This document shows positions 7,621 to 17,347 of a DNA stretch of 52,189 bases, piece after piece. The notes beneath the pieces were generated by a model that made no database searches, was not told where the DNA came from, and saw only the letters and a program-made list of their open reading frames with translations. The translations under genes and the position numbers were made by a program. Every line of letters begins with the position of its first letter. Within the stretch, counting starts at the first letter, position 1. Origin of the DNA: Spirochaetales bacterium. Lineage in GTDB: Bacteria; Spirochaetota; Spirochaetia; DAHUYW01. The stretch spans positions 1 through 52,189 of the forward strand of contig DAHUYW010000026.1 of the NCBI GenBank assembly GCA_027306915.1, read 5' to 3'.

Positions 7621-10344
7621 ATGGGAATGGTAAAGGATCCCGTGTGCGGAATGGAAATCGAATTGACGAGCGCGGCCGGAGTCAGGCTCCACGACAGAAC
7701 GACGTATCACTTTTGCTCACAGGCATGTATGGACCGTTTTGATGCGAACCCGGAGCAGTTTCTGCCCTCGCACGTGCCTTCCGGCACACATCGGTTGGAG
7801 GCAGGCTCGGCGACCGTCGGCTACAACGCGTCGGCCGAGCTCTCGCGGGTCGAGCTCCGCGTCCAGGGGTTGGGGAAGAGTGATCGCGGATACACCCTGA
7901 TCCGTGATGCCCTGTTGGTAACTCCGGGGGTTGAGGAGGCGACCGTCAATCCGTCTCGGGGCATCGCCCTCGTGCGCTTTGATCCTCGAGTTGCAAGCGT
8001 CCGCTCCCTCGTTGAGGCGGCCGAGCGCGCTGGCTATCCGCTGGGGGTTGCGCAGACCCGCATTGGAATCCGCAACCTCCGGTGCGCCTCTTGCGTGGGA
8101 TTTCTCGAAGGCGAGCTCAAGGCGACCGCCGGAGTTCTCGCGGCGACGGTCAACGTTGGATCGCAGGAAGCGACTGTCGACTATTTGCCTGAAAAGACGA
8201 AGCTTGCCGATCTGCATCGGGCCATCGAGGCCTGGGGTTACCTGACTGAGCAGCCCGCGAGCGAGGAGGACGGGGACGAGCAGGCGAAGGCGCACCGGCG
8301 CGAATACCTGCGCCTGAACCGCCGATTTTGGTACGCCGCTATTGTCTCGGTTCCCGTCCTTGCGATCTCCTACTCCGCCTACCTGCCGTTCCTTGACTCA
8401 CTGACTGCAAGCCTCCATTTCTGGCTCCTGGTTGCGACCGCCGCGGCGACCTTGTCTCTGCTTCTCTGGTCCGGAAATGACTTCTTTGCCGGTGCATGGG
8501 CCGCGCTCAAGCACCGTTCCGCGAATATGAACACGCTCGTTGCCCTCGGCACCGCCGCCGCGTGGCTCTATTCGACGGTCGCGATTCTCATCCCCTCGAT
8601 ATTCCCGAGCGGCGCGGCCGAGCCCTTCTACGATACGGTCGGCGTCGTCATAGCGCTGGTGGTCCTCGGACAAGCCCTCGAGGTGCGCGCCCGCGGAAGA
8701 ACGGGCGAGGCGATCACCAAGCTCATTGGACTCCAGGCTAAGACCGCGACCGTTGTCCGAGACGGCCGGGAGATGGAGATAGCCGTGGAAGAGGTTCTCG
8801 TCGACGACCTCGTGCGGGTGCGTCCCGGGGAGAAAGTTCCGGTAGACGGCATCGTCGTCGAAGGGAGCTCCACGGTGGATGAATCGATGCTCACCGGCGA
8901 GTCGATCCCTGTTGCCAAGGGGCCGGGAGAGGAGGTGATCGGCGGGACCCTGAACAAGACCGGCTCGTTCAAGTTCAGGGCGGCGAAGGTCGGCAAGGAC
9001 ACCGCCCTCGCGCAGATTGTGAAGATGGTGCAGGACGCCCAGAACAGCAAGGCGCCCATCGCTCGCCTTGCCGACACTGTCTCGGGATACTTTGTGCCGG
9101 CGGTCATGATCCTTTCGGTGCTCACCTTCGTCATCTGGTTCAATTTCGGGCCGGTTCCCCGCCTTGTCTACGCGCTCGTCACGGCCGTCACGGTTCTGAT
9201 CATCGCCTGTCCCTGCGCGCTCGGGCTTGCGACCCCGATCAGCCTGATGGTTGGAGTCGGCAAGGGAGCCGAGCACGGCGTGCTCATCCGCTCCGGCGAG
9301 GCGCTTCAGGCCGCCCAGGAGCTTGATGCCATCGTGCTCGACAAAACCGGCACTATCACGAAAGGAAAGCCTGAGCTGACCGACGTGGCGACCGAGGACG
9401 GATTCGCGCGAGGCGAGCTGCTGCGCCTTGCGGCCTCGGTCGAGCGCTCCTCCGAGCATCCCCTTGCGGAGGCGATCGTGGAGGGAGCGAAGGCTTCGGG
9501 AGAGCGGATCTCCGACGCCGAGCGCTTCGAGGCAATTCCCGGGCGCGGGGTGGTCGCGGTCGTTGAGGGCCGTCGTGTTGCGCTCGGCAACGCCAAGCTG
9601 ATGCTGCGGGAGGGGATCGAGCCTGGGACGCTCGAGACAAAGGCATCGGCTCTCGCCGAGGAGGGGAAGACCCCCATGTTCGTCGGAGTGGATGGCAAAC
9701 CGGCCGGGGTGATCGCGGTAGCGGACACCCTCAAGGAAGATTCGGCCGAGGCAATTGCGGCCCTGCGCGGGCTCGGGCTCGAAGTGATCATGATTACCGG
9801 CGACAACCCTCGAACGGCGAATGCCATCGCGCGAAAGGTGAAGGTCGACCGCGTTTTCGCCGAGGTGCTGCCCGAGGAGAAGGCTCACAACGTCCGTCTC
9901 CTCCAGGCCGAAGGGAAGCGGGTCGCCATGGTCGGCGACGGCATCAACGACGCGCCGGCGCTCGCACAGGCCGACGTCGGCCTCGCGATCGGGACGGGGA
10001 CCGACGTGGCGATCGAGGCCTCCGACATCACCCTGATCCGCGGGAGTCTCATGGGCGTGGTGTCAGCCATCGCGGTGAGCAAGGCCACGATGCGCAACAT
10101 CAAGCAGAATCTCTTCGGCGCCTTCTTCTACAACGGCCTCGGGATTCCCATCGCGATGGGGCTCCTGTATCCCATTTTCGGCGTGCTCCTGAGCCCCTTG
10201 ATCGCGGGAGCGGCCATGGCCTTCTCGAGCGTAACGGTCGTGTCGAATGCAAACCGGCTGCGTACGTTCCGGCCGCGCCTTTCTTCCAGCCGGCCGACTC
10301 GAAAGTCGACGAAGTCGACCACAGCCAAAGGAGAAACGACATGA
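7621..10344 (+). CDS. copA: Copper-exporting P1B-type ATPase with N-terminal YHS domain
   Basis: 907 residues. In order: a YHS metal-binding domain at 1-45 ([22 protein letters not shown]), an HMA-like domain at about 75-140 that lacks the CxxC pair, and an HMA domain at 145-210 with CASC at 155-158. Then come eight membrane spans with the ion-site CPC at 530-532, phosphorylation site DKTGTITKG (Asp574), the SEHP nucleotide-domain motif, and hinge GDGINDAP at 772-779. After the hinge come [14 protein letters not shown] and [15 protein letters not shown], the span-7/8 residues typical of Cu+-ATPases. It exports Cu+ (or Ag+) across the inner membrane. The stop overlaps the cupredoxin start by four bases (ATGA). 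YHS-headed CopA forms exist but are less common than the plain HMA type. Confidence 0.95.
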   Translation: MGMVKDPVCGMEIELTSAAGVRLHDRTTYHFCSQACMDRFDANPEQFLPSHVPSGTHRLEAGSATVGYNASAELSRVELRVQGLGKSDRGYTLIRDALLVTPGVEEATVNPSRGIALVRFDPRVASVRSLVEAAERAGYPLGVAQTRIGIRNLRCASCVGFLEGELKATAGVLAATVNVGSQEATVDYLPEKTKLADLHRAIEAWGYLTEQPASEEDGDEQAKAHRREYLRLNRRFWYAAIVSVPVLAISYSAYLPFLDSLTASLHFWLLVATAAATLSLLLWSGNDFFAGAWAALKHRSANMNTLVALGTAAAWLYSTVAILIPSIFPSGAAEPFYDTVGVVIALVVLGQALEVRARGRTGEAITKLIGLQAKTATVVRDGREMEIAVEEVLVDDLVRVRPGEKVPVDGIVVEGSSTVDESMLTGESIPVAKGPGEEVIGGTLNKTGSFKFRAAKVGKDTALAQIVKMVQDAQNSKAPIARLADTVSGYFVPAVMILSVLTFVIWFNFGPVPRLVYALVTAVTVLIIACPCALGLATPISLMVGVGKGAEHGVLIRSGEALQAAQELDAIVLDKTGTITKGKPELTDVATEDGFARGELLRLAASVERSSEHPLAEAIVEGAKASGERISDAERFEAIPGRGVVAVVEGRRVALGNAKLMLREGIEPGTLETKASALAEEGKTPMFVGVDGKPAGVIAVADTLKEDSAEAIAALRGLGLEVIMITGDNPRTANAIARKVKVDRVFAEVLPEEKAHNVRLLQAEGKRVAMVGDGINDAPALAQADVGLAIGTGTDVAIEASDITLIRGSLMGVVSAIAVSKATMRNIKQNLFGAFFYNGLGIPIAMGLLYPIFGVLLSPLIAGAAMAFSSVTVVSNANRLRTFRPRLSSSRPTRKSTKSTTAKGETT

Positions 10345-10718
10345 CACCAGAACAGGTGATCGTGACGATTGTTGGGTTTGCGCTTATGGGGTTGATCGCC
10401 TGGTTCTTTTGGTTTGCGCCGAAGGGACGCGCGCGAGCCCAGGTGCGCGAAGAGGGCGTCCAGGAGGTGGCCATCACCGTGAAAGGCGGATACACCCCCG
10501 ATGTCATCGTGGTGCGCGCTGGGAAGCCGGTTCGCTTCGCCTTCACGCGCAAGGAGAGCGCGGTTTGCTCCGAGGAGGTGCTTTTCCCCGACTTCGGCAA
10601 GAGCGCGGCGCTTCCGAAAGGCAAGCTCGTGACCATCGAGCTCACCCCGGACAAGCCCGGGGAATACGGCTTTCAGTGCAAGATGGGAATGCTGCGGGGA
10701 AAGCTCATCGCGGAGTGA
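10341..10718 (+). CDS. membrane-anchored cupredoxin-domain protein
   Basis: 125 residues. A single N-terminal membrane span ([20 protein letters not shown], about 6-25) is followed by a cupredoxin_1-type domain ([20 protein letters not shown], then [12 protein letters not shown], then [17 protein letters not shown]). The Cys and Met of CKMGM and the Cys of VCSEE are the likely copper ligands. It starts inside the copA stop (ATGA), so the two are translationally coupled. A periplasmic copper acceptor or chaperone for CopA is the natural reading; that role is inferred from context. Confidence 0.85.
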   Translation: MTPEQVIVTIVGFALMGLIAWFFWFAPKGRARAQVREEGVQEVAITVKGGYTPDVIVVRAGKPVRFAFTRKESAVCSEEVLFPDFGKSAALPKGKLVTIELTPDKPGEYGFQCKMGMLRGKLIAE

Positions 10719-10788
10719 CTGGGAATGAGAGCGCGGGCGCGGGCAGACCGCCGCGACCGAGCGCCCTCCGGACCCTTCGCCGGCCGGC

Positions 10789-11227
10789 TCAATTTCGCGC
10801 GACGACGAAGCGCCCGTACATCCCCTTCGAGGCGTGATCGTAGTACTGGCAGAGATAGTAGTAGTCGCCGGCGGGCGGATCCGTGAAGGTGACTGACTCT
10901 TCGGGAAAGTGGGCCTTTTGAGTTTGCTCGATATCTCGTGGCGGGAGGATGGGGATGCCGGCAAGGGAATCCGGCATCCCCATCAGGGTGAGCACGGGAT
11001 AGGGAGGCGGATCGGGTGTGATGACAACGCCGTGATCCATGTCGGGGCCGTAGTCCATATTCACGAGCATCAGGGTGATGACGGAGCCCTGCGGCCCAAA
11101 ACCGTAGCCGTTTCGATCGCCAGGTTGTCCTTGCGACTGCGCCCAAGGGGATGAGAACGGCGAGCAGGAGCATCGCAGGAATCGCAAATAGGATCCTTTG
11201 AAACCCGTGATAATAGGCGTGACGCAC
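10789..11227 (-). pseudogene. sulfocyanin-like cupredoxin, frameshifted
   Basis: Two frames together give one small blue-copper protein. The first, from ATG 11227, supplies a signal or anchor segment (ILFAIPAMLLLAVLIPLGAVA). The second supplies GQPGDRNGYGFGPQG, the His of MDHGVV, and the Cys-His-Met site in LCQYYDHASKGMYGRF near the C-terminus. Removing one A from the AA at about 11128-11130 joins them as GAVA-GQPGDRNG, which reads naturally. It is convergent with the copA operon, 70 bases away, and would be a periplasmic electron or copper carrier if intact. A sequencing error is a real alternative to a true mutation. Confidence 0.7.
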
Positions 11228-11479
11228 ATGACAATTCGCGCGCCGGGAATCCCCGGGCGCTCTCCTCTCTTCCTGAGATAGGTCTTCGAAAACTTGCGCC
11301 TGATTCGGCGGTAAGACTTATTTAACTGGATGACTAAAGTTTAGGTAGTGGGTTCCCTGGAGTCAAGCTCTTGCGATGGCCGGAAGGACAAACAGCCGTC
11401 CTCTCATCGCCCCGTGCGCGCCACAGCACAAAGGGGATCAGTCCCTTCGTCCGCTTCCGGGATGCCCGGCGCGCCCCGG

Positions 11480-13189
11480 TCAGCCCTCCGTGAATCGGCT
11501 GTAGGCCCGCACGATATCGTCGGTACCGATGATGCCGATCGGATCGCCCTCCTCGCCGAGGACGAGGAGGAAGGGGACGTGGAGCTGGCTCATGATTTTG
11601 CTTGCCTCCGCGAGCGGGGATTTGCCGAGAACCGATCCCGTCTTGAGGGGAGTAATGCGTTTCAGCTTCCGGTTCCCCCCCCTCCAGTGCGAGAGCTCCT
11701 CGAAAAGCTGGTGGCGCGAAATGAGCCCTCGCATGTGACCGTCGGCGGTCTGAAGGGCCGCAAGGCTCTCGCCGGAGCGGTCGAGCTCGAGGATTGCGTC
11801 GTTGATCTTCAGGGTGTCGGTGAGTCTTACGACAAGGGGGCGCATCGCCTCCTCCACGAGGATCGCGGAGAGCCGATCGGGTCTTCGCTTTCGGACGATG
11901 TCGAAACCGCGGCGCACCAGCTTGAAGGTGTAGATGCTTTCCTTTTCGATCACGGAGGCGATCGTGGTCCCGATGACCGTCGCGAGCATGAGCGGCAGAA
12001 TGAGGTTGTAGTCTCCGGTCATCTCGAAGAGCATGACGATCGCGGTGATCGGCGCGCGGGCGGAGCTCGCGAAGACCGTGGCCATGCCGACCATCGCGAA
12101 TGCTCCGCCGGTGACCGGAAGGCCCGGCACGAGGAGATGGGCGATGGCGCCGAACGCGCCACCGAGCATCGAGCCCATGAAGAGGCCCGGCGCGAAGACA
12201 CCCCCCGAGCCTCCCGAGCCGAGGGTGGCGGAAGTGAGGAAGAGCTTCCCCGCAAGGAGGGCGAGGAGCATCCCGAGCCCGAGCTTCCCGGCGAGCGCAG
12301 CGTCGACGCTCGGGTAGCCGACCCCCATCACCTGAGGCAGGAAGTAACCGGTCGCGGCGATGGCGATTCCGCCGGTTGCGGGCTTCACCCATTCGGGCAG
12401 GCGCCGGAGGCTCTCCCAGAAGTCCTCGAAGAGGTAGAGGACGCGAGCGTAGAGCACGCCGAACAGCCCCCCGACGAGGCCCAGTACGACAAAGGCGGAG
12501 AGAATAGGAATCCCCGAGACCACGTAGGCAGGCATCGTGAAGGAGGCGAAGTTGCCGAAGTACATTCGTCCGATTGCCGCCGCGATCACCGAGGTTACGA
12601 CCATGGCGCCCAGATTGGATATCATGAAGCTGCCGAGGATGATCTCCGCCCCGAAGAGCACCCCTCCAATCGGAGCGTTGAAGGTCGCCGCGATCCCACC
12701 CGCCGCGCCGCAGGCCACGAGGGTCTTCAGCTGATTCTCGCCTACTCCGAGGAACTGTCCGAAGGTGGAGCCCCAGGCCGAGCCGATCTGAACGATCGGG
12801 CCCTCCCGGCCCACCGAGCCGCCCGTGCCGATGCAGATCGAGGAGGCAAGGGCCTTCACGACGACGACCCGCGGCCGCAGGACGCCGTGCTTCTCGGTGA
12901 TGGCATACATCACCTCGGGGACTCCATGTCCTTTGGCCTCTCGGGCGCCGAAGTAGACGATAAGCCCGACCAGGAGCCCGCCGATGATCGGGACGAACAA
13001 GACTCGATAGCCGTGATAGGAGGCGAGCTGCGCCTGACTCACCCCGAAGGCGAGATGGTTGAAGAAGTCAATGAGCGCACGAAATCCGACCGCCCCGTAC
13101 CCGGCTCCCACCCCGATGAGGGCCGCGTAGATGAGCATGAGCGTGGGCTCGGGAATGCGGCGTTTGAATGCTTCATGAAGCTTACTCAA
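11480..13189 (-). CDS. ClC-type chloride channel/antiporter with CBS domains
   Basis: 569 residues. ClC landmarks: GTGGSVGREGPIVQIG at 121-136 with the gating glutamate Glu129, the AAGGIAATFNAPIGGVLFG region, GSGGSGGVFAPGLFMGS, and RAPITAIVMLFEMT. Residues about 440-569 hold two CBS repeats (MRPLVVRLTDTLKINDAIL, and IMSQLHVPFLLVLGEEGDPIGII). It moves chloride, either as a channel or by H+ exchange. The start is TTG at 13189 with AGAGGT upstream. It follows the P-type ATPase by 29 bases, so it probably forms the last gene of the kinase-ATPase-ClC operon. Confidence 0.92.
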   Translation of the reverse strand: MSKLHEAFKRRIPEPTLMLIYAALIGVGAGYGAVGFRALIDFFNHLAFGVSQAQLASYHGYRVLFVPIIGGLLVGLIVYFGAREAKGHGVPEVMYAITEKHGVLRPRVVVVKALASSICIGTGGSVGREGPIVQIGSAWGSTFGQFLGVGENQLKTLVACGAAGGIAATFNAPIGGVLFGAEIILGSFMISNLGAMVVTSVIAAAIGRMYFGNFASFTMPAYVVSGIPILSAFVVLGLVGGLFGVLYARVLYLFEDFWESLRRLPEWVKPATGGIAIAATGYFLPQVMGVGYPSVDAALAGKLGLGMLLALLAGKLFLTSATLGSGGSGGVFAPGLFMGSMLGGAFGAIAHLLVPGLPVTGGAFAMVGMATVFASSARAPITAIVMLFEMTGDYNLILPLMLATVIGTTIASVIEKESIYTFKLVRRGFDIVRKRRPDRLSAILVEEAMRPLVVRLTDTLKINDAILELDRSGESLAALQTADGHMRGLISRHQLFEELSHWRGGNRKLKRITPLKTGSVLGKSPLAEASKIMSQLHVPFLLVLGEEGDPIGIIGTDDIVRAYSRFTEG

Positions 13190-13218
13190 TCAATCTACCT
13201 CTGAAAATCTCCAGAATG

Positions 13219-15939
13219 TCACTTTTCGCTGACTTGCGCAAGAAGCTTCCGAGCTTCCAGCCATGCGACAGCGAGAAGGGCCCATCCCACTACCGCCGCG
13301 ATCGTCCACCCCGGCGCCGCCGCCAGCCCGAGACGTTCCCGGAGCCCCCCGATCGAAAAGGCAAGGGCGAGAAAGAGCGCGACTCCAAGCACCCAGACGG
13401 CGAAGGGGCGGTTGGAGAAAAGGCCTATCTCGCGCAAGGGCCGCCGCGCGGTCCGCATCGTCGCCGCGAGGAACCCGGGGCCGACCATCCAGGTGACGAA
13501 GGCGAGCGTTCGGGAGAGGGGGAGGTCGCCGGTCAGGCACCATGACGTGAGGAACACCGGTAGGACGACGGCCGCGAGCGTGGCTGCTCCGGCCGCGATC
13601 CGGGTTATCATAGCCCGGTTCATGAAGGGGTCGGTTCGCTTGCGCGGCCGGCGCGCAAGGAGGTCGCCTTCGGCCGGCTCCGCCACGAAGGTGGTCGAGG
13701 CGGCGAGGTCCATGAAGAGCTCGAGGAGGATGATCTGGACCGGAGAAAAGGGGAAGGGAAGGCCGAGCGCAAGGGGCAGGGCAAAGGAGAGCACGAGGGC
13801 GATCTTGCAGGCGAGGTAGTAGCCGATGCACTTGGTGAGGTTGTCGAAGAGCTTGCGCCCCTCGCGAACCCCGCCGACGATCGAGGGAAAGCTGTCGTCG
13901 GTGAGGATCATGTCAGCGGCCTCCCGCGCCACGTCGGTGCCGCTCCGGCCCATTGCGATCCCGATGTCGGCCGCCCTCAGGGCGGGGGCGTCATTGACCC
14001 CGTCGCCCGTGACTGCGACGACCTCGCCGCGGGCGCGAAGGGCCTGAACGACGGCGAGCTTCTGCTGCGGAGCGATCCGCGCGAAGAGGCTCGTCCGCCC
14101 GACCTCCTCGGAGAGCTCTTCGCGGGTCATTCCCGCAATCTCGTGGCCCCCGACGACGCGTTCGCAGCCGATGCCCGCCTTCTGCGCGACGGCAAACGCA
14201 GTCTTCGGATGATCGCCGGTAATCATCACCACGCGAATGCCGGCGCTGGCCGCGGCGGCTATCGAGCCGGCGACCTCCGGTCGCAAGGGGTCGGCGAAGG
14301 AGGCGAAGCCGAGGAGGCGAAGGGGGCTCCCTTCGGGACCGCGCGCAAAGGCCACGACCCGCTCGCCGTCCTCGAGAATCGGCAGGAGCTCGTCGGGAAG
14401 AGCCGCCAAGCCCGCCATCGCGCAGACCGCCTCGGGGGCGCCCTTCACGAAGAGCAGAGGCTGCGGGCTGGCAGAGCCCTCGGGCTGCTCCGCAGGCTCG
14501 CGCGCTTCGACGGCTCGATCATCGCCGCACGGCTTGGCTTGGGCCGCAGGCTCAGCCCCGCTGCCCGGCGCCGAAGGTTGCGGCGCGCGTCCGGGCGGCT
14601 CGCGTCGCAGGGCGCCGGCGCGATCCAGGTAGCGCTGGATAAAAAGCTTACGAGTCGGGTCGAAGCCCCGGTCCTCGAGGAGGCGGTAGCGCGCTTCGAG
14701 GGCCGCGCCGGCGATGCCGCGCCGCGCCGCTTCGGCGAGGAGGGTGCGATCGATCGGGTCTGCCGAGCGTAAGGCCGCGGCTCCGTTCCCGGCGCCGGCT
14801 GTGGCGTCCGCCGCCCCCGCTTCTCCCGCCGCGCTCTCCCCCAGCGCCGCATCCCCCGCCATCAGGCAGGCGGTCTCGAGGAGGGCCTCGCTGTCCTCGC
14901 TCACTATCCGCTGTAGCTTCATCTCGTTCGCGGTCAGCGTGCCCGTCTTGTCGGTCGCGATCACCGTGATGCTGCCGAGGGTCTCCGCCGCGCGCAGCCT
15001 CCGGAGGAGGACGCCGCGACGGGCCAAGGCGAGTCCGCCGACGCCGAGGACCATCGTGATGATGATGGGAAGCTCCTCGGGCACGGTGGCGAAGGCGAGC
15101 GAGAGCCCGGTGAGGATCATCTGCTTGGGCGCCATCCCGCGGATGATCCCCGCGATCGGGATGACGAGGCTAAAGCCCAGGGCTACCCACAGGAGGGCGA
15201 CGGAGAGCTGCTTCATCGCGGACTGGAGGGGGGTCCTCGGCTCCCGCTCTTCGGCGGTAAGCTCGGCGATCCTCCCCACCTCGGTCCGCATTCCCGTCGC
15301 GACGACGAGCGCGGTTCCGCTTCCGCGCACTACGACGCTTCCGAGGTAGACCATGTTCGTGCGGTCCGCGAGGAGGGCCTCGCGCCCTATCGGAGCGTCT
15401 CCCTTCTCGACGGCGGAGGATTCTCCGGTAAGCTGCGACTCGTCGATGGCGAGACCGCGGCAGGAGATCACACGGGCATCGGCGCCGACGCGCCGGCCGC
15501 TGCGCAGTGCGAGGAGATCGCCGGATGCGAGCTCCCGAACGGGAACCTCGGCGGGAGCTCCGTCGCGGATCACCGCCGCCGTCGGCTCGGCGAGCCTCCG
15601 CAGTGATTCGATCCGCTTCTTGGCGCGAAACTCCGTGCCGACCTCGACGAAGGCGAGGAGGAGGATGATGGCGAAGATGGTAACCGCGTCGCCGAGGCTC
15701 CCCCAGAGAGAGTAGAGGACGCCGATGCCGATCAAGAGGAGGATGAGCGGCTCGCGCAGCTCCTCCCAGAGGACATCGAGGAAGCGGAGGCGCCGGACGG
15801 CGGCGATGAGGTTCTCTCCAACCTCGGCAAGGCGCACGGAGGCCTCGCGAGCCGAAAGCCCTCGCTCCGGGTCGCTCTCGAGCGCCGCGGCCACCTCGGC
15901 GGCCGCCCGTGACCATGGAAGCTCGGGTTGATTGATCAT
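13219..15939 (-). CDS. P2-type cation-transporting ATPase (Ca2+-ATPase-like)
   Basis: 906 residues from ATG 15939, chosen because it overlaps the preceding stop as ATGA; an upstream start 11 codons earlier is less likely. It has an N-terminal cation-ATPase domain (LSAREASVRLAEVGEN), actuator TGES, span-4 motif PEELP (about 287-291), phosphorylation site DKTGTLTANE (Asp330), KGAPEAVC, TGDHPKTA and GDGVNDAPALRAADIG, then C-terminal spans. PEELP replaces the usual PEGLP of Ca2+ pumps, so the ion is uncertain. A low-complexity Ala/Gly/Glu/Pro-rich stretch interrupts the nucleotide domain around 440-490. It is translationally coupled to the acid-sugar kinase upstream. Confidence 0.9.
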   Translation of the reverse strand: MINQPELPWSRAAAEVAAALESDPERGLSAREASVRLAEVGENLIAAVRRLRFLDVLWEELREPLILLLIGIGVLYSLWGSLGDAVTIFAIILLLAFVEVGTEFRAKKRIESLRRLAEPTAAVIRDGAPAEVPVRELASGDLLALRSGRRVGADARVISCRGLAIDESQLTGESSAVEKGDAPIGREALLADRTNMVYLGSVVVRGSGTALVVATGMRTEVGRIAELTAEEREPRTPLQSAMKQLSVALLWVALGFSLVIPIAGIIRGMAPKQMILTGLSLAFATVPEELPIIITMVLGVGGLALARRGVLLRRLRAAETLGSITVIATDKTGTLTANEMKLQRIVSEDSEALLETACLMAGDAALGESAAGEAGAADATAGAGNGAAALRSADPIDRTLLAEAARRGIAGAALEARYRLLEDRGFDPTRKLFIQRYLDRAGALRREPPGRAPQPSAPGSGAEPAAQAKPCGDDRAVEAREPAEQPEGSASPQPLLFVKGAPEAVCAMAGLAALPDELLPILEDGERVVAFARGPEGSPLRLLGFASFADPLRPEVAGSIAAAASAGIRVVMITGDHPKTAFAVAQKAGIGCERVVGGHEIAGMTREELSEEVGRTSLFARIAPQQKLAVVQALRARGEVVAVTGDGVNDAPALRAADIGIAMGRSGTDVAREAADMILTDDSFPSIVGGVREGRKLFDNLTKCIGYYLACKIALVLSFALPLALGLPFPFSPVQIILLELFMDLAASTTFVAEPAEGDLLARRPRKRTDPFMNRAMITRIAAGAATLAAVVLPVFLTSWCLTGDLPLSRTLAFVTWMVGPGFLAATMRTARRPLREIGLFSNRPFAVWVLGVALFLALAFSIGGLRERLGLAAAPGWTIAAVVGWALLAVAWLEARKLLAQVSEK

Positions 15940-17297
15940 CGGCCTTCGCCCGTCGACCGGGTCGCCGCGCATCGCAGGGCATCCGGCTCCCCGAAGCCTC
16001 CTGCCTTCGTGACGAGGGTGATTGCACGATGGAGCCGCAGGCTCGACGCGGTCGAGACCACGACCCCCGGCAGAAGCTCGCCGCGCAGGCGAAGCGCCGA
16101 AAGCTCGATCGCCGCCGCGAGCGCTACCGCAGTGTCTCCACCCGTGGCCGCCACGACGCTGAATCTCTCATCCGCAAGAAGCACTCGTGCGAGATCTCCA
16201 AGAAAGGAGGCGATGAGCTTTTCGCCGCCGTGCCGGTCGGGCGCCGAGGAGGCAGCCCCGCCGCGAGCGCCGACCCGAACGAGCACGTGGCCTTTGTCCC
16301 TGCGACCGGAAACCGCGCGGGCAATCCGGTCCCTTTCTCGCGCCGGAGAAGAGACGGCTTCCGGCGGATCGACGACTGTCTCGAACACGCCCCCTGCGCG
16401 GAGCAGCTCATCGGCCTGGCCCTGCGAAACCGCGCTGCGGCTGCCGACGAGGAAGAGGATGGGTCCCTCCTCGGCGAGAGCGGCAGGCCCGACCGCAGGA
16501 GGAGCCGGGCGGTCGCCGTGAACCGGCCTTTGCGGCAACGCGGCCGGAGGTGACTCGGCCGCCGCAAGCGCCTCGGCGAAGCCTGAGGAGCCCACGTACA
16601 GGAGTGGAGGGAGGGCGCCTCGAAAGCTCGCAACGCCCCGCGCGGGGGCGCCTCCGGCAGCATCACAGGCGGCACCGGCTATGATCGCAAGATCCTCGAC
16701 GGTTGCCGCGTCGACGACGACGATCCCGGCGCCCTCGCCCCGCAGGGCGGCGATCCGCTCCGCAAGCGCGTCCGTTCCCTCCTTGACGACGGCGAGGCCG
16801 ACCGAGGCGATCGGTCGGCGGGATTGCCGGGCGATAACCGCCGCGACCGATGAGGCATCCTCGCCGCCCGACCCTGCGGCATACTCCGTTGTTGCGAGGG
16901 GCCTGCCGGCCACGCAGCAGCGTCCCTCCACGACCGTGCGGAGGTTTCGGGGGGCGGATGGCGCTACGAGGGCGAGGTCGCACCCCGCCTCCTCCATGAG
17001 CGCGTCGATCTCGGCGCCCAGGTTTCCTCGCAGGGTGGAATCGATCTTCTTGTAGAAACGGTCGAAGCCCGCGGCTCGCAGGACGGCGACGGCCGCCCGC
17101 ACCGCCGCAGCGGCGGCCTCCGGAGCAAGGGAACGGCTCTCCGTATCGAAGGTCACGACCTCCGCCCGGCCTTCAGCAGTTTCGAGCGAAGCGCTTGAGG
17201 TGACGAGCGCGCACGAGCGCCCGCGCGCCGCAAACTGAACCCCGGCGTCGGCGGCTCCCGTGAAGTCGTCGGCTATTATCGCGAGTCTCTCTTCCAT
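15936..17297 (-). CDS. four-carbon acid sugar kinase (DUF1537/OtnK-DtnK family)
   Basis: 453 residues, typical length. The N-terminal domain has IADDFTGAADAGVQFA and the signature FYKKIDSTLRGNLG. The C-terminal nucleotide-binding domain has GSRSAVSQGQ and AATGGDTAVALAAAI. Members phosphorylate C4 acid sugars such as threonate, erythronate or 3-oxo-tetronate at the 4-position. The divergent neighbour is a PdxA-family dehydrogenase, the known partner in the threonate/erythronate pathway, which supports a DtnK-like role. It overlaps the P-type ATPase gene by four bases, an odd pairing. Confidence 0.88.
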   Translation of the reverse strand: MEERLAIIADDFTGAADAGVQFAARGRSCALVTSSASLETAEGRAEVVTFDTESRSLAPEAAAAAVRAAVAVLRAAGFDRFYKKIDSTLRGNLGAEIDALMEEAGCDLALVAPSAPRNLRTVVEGRCCVAGRPLATTEYAAGSGGEDASSVAAVIARQSRRPIASVGLAVVKEGTDALAERIAALRGEGAGIVVVDAATVEDLAIIAGAACDAAGGAPARGVASFRGALPPLLYVGSSGFAEALAAAESPPAALPQRPVHGDRPAPPAVGPAALAEEGPILFLVGSRSAVSQGQADELLRAGGVFETVVDPPEAVSSPARERDRIARAVSGRRDKGHVLVRVGARGGAASSAPDRHGGEKLIASFLGDLARVLLADERFSVVAATGGDTAVALAAAIELSALRLRGELLPGVVVSTASSLRLHRAITLVTKAGGFGEPDALRCAATRSTGEGR

Positions 17298-17315
17298 CTC
17301 CTGCCTTGTTGGCCC

Positions 17316-17344
17316 ATAGTAGCGAGAAAGGAGAGGCGAGGTAA
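17316..17344 (-). promoter_or_regulatory. promoter-like sequence for the kinase operon
   Basis: On the minus strand: TTACCT (17344-17339), 17 bases, TACTAT (17321-17316). It fits in the 50-base gap between the two divergent genes. Confidence 0.4.
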
Positions 17345-17347
17345 GGG

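Noticed and set aside
7570..11372. The same 13 bases (GAGTCAAGCTCTT) at 7570-7582 and 11360-11372 flank the copper island like attachment repeats.
   Set aside because: In 52 kb about twenty 13-mers would repeat by chance, and no integrase or tRNA end is present. Interesting only if found at the edges of the island in other strains.
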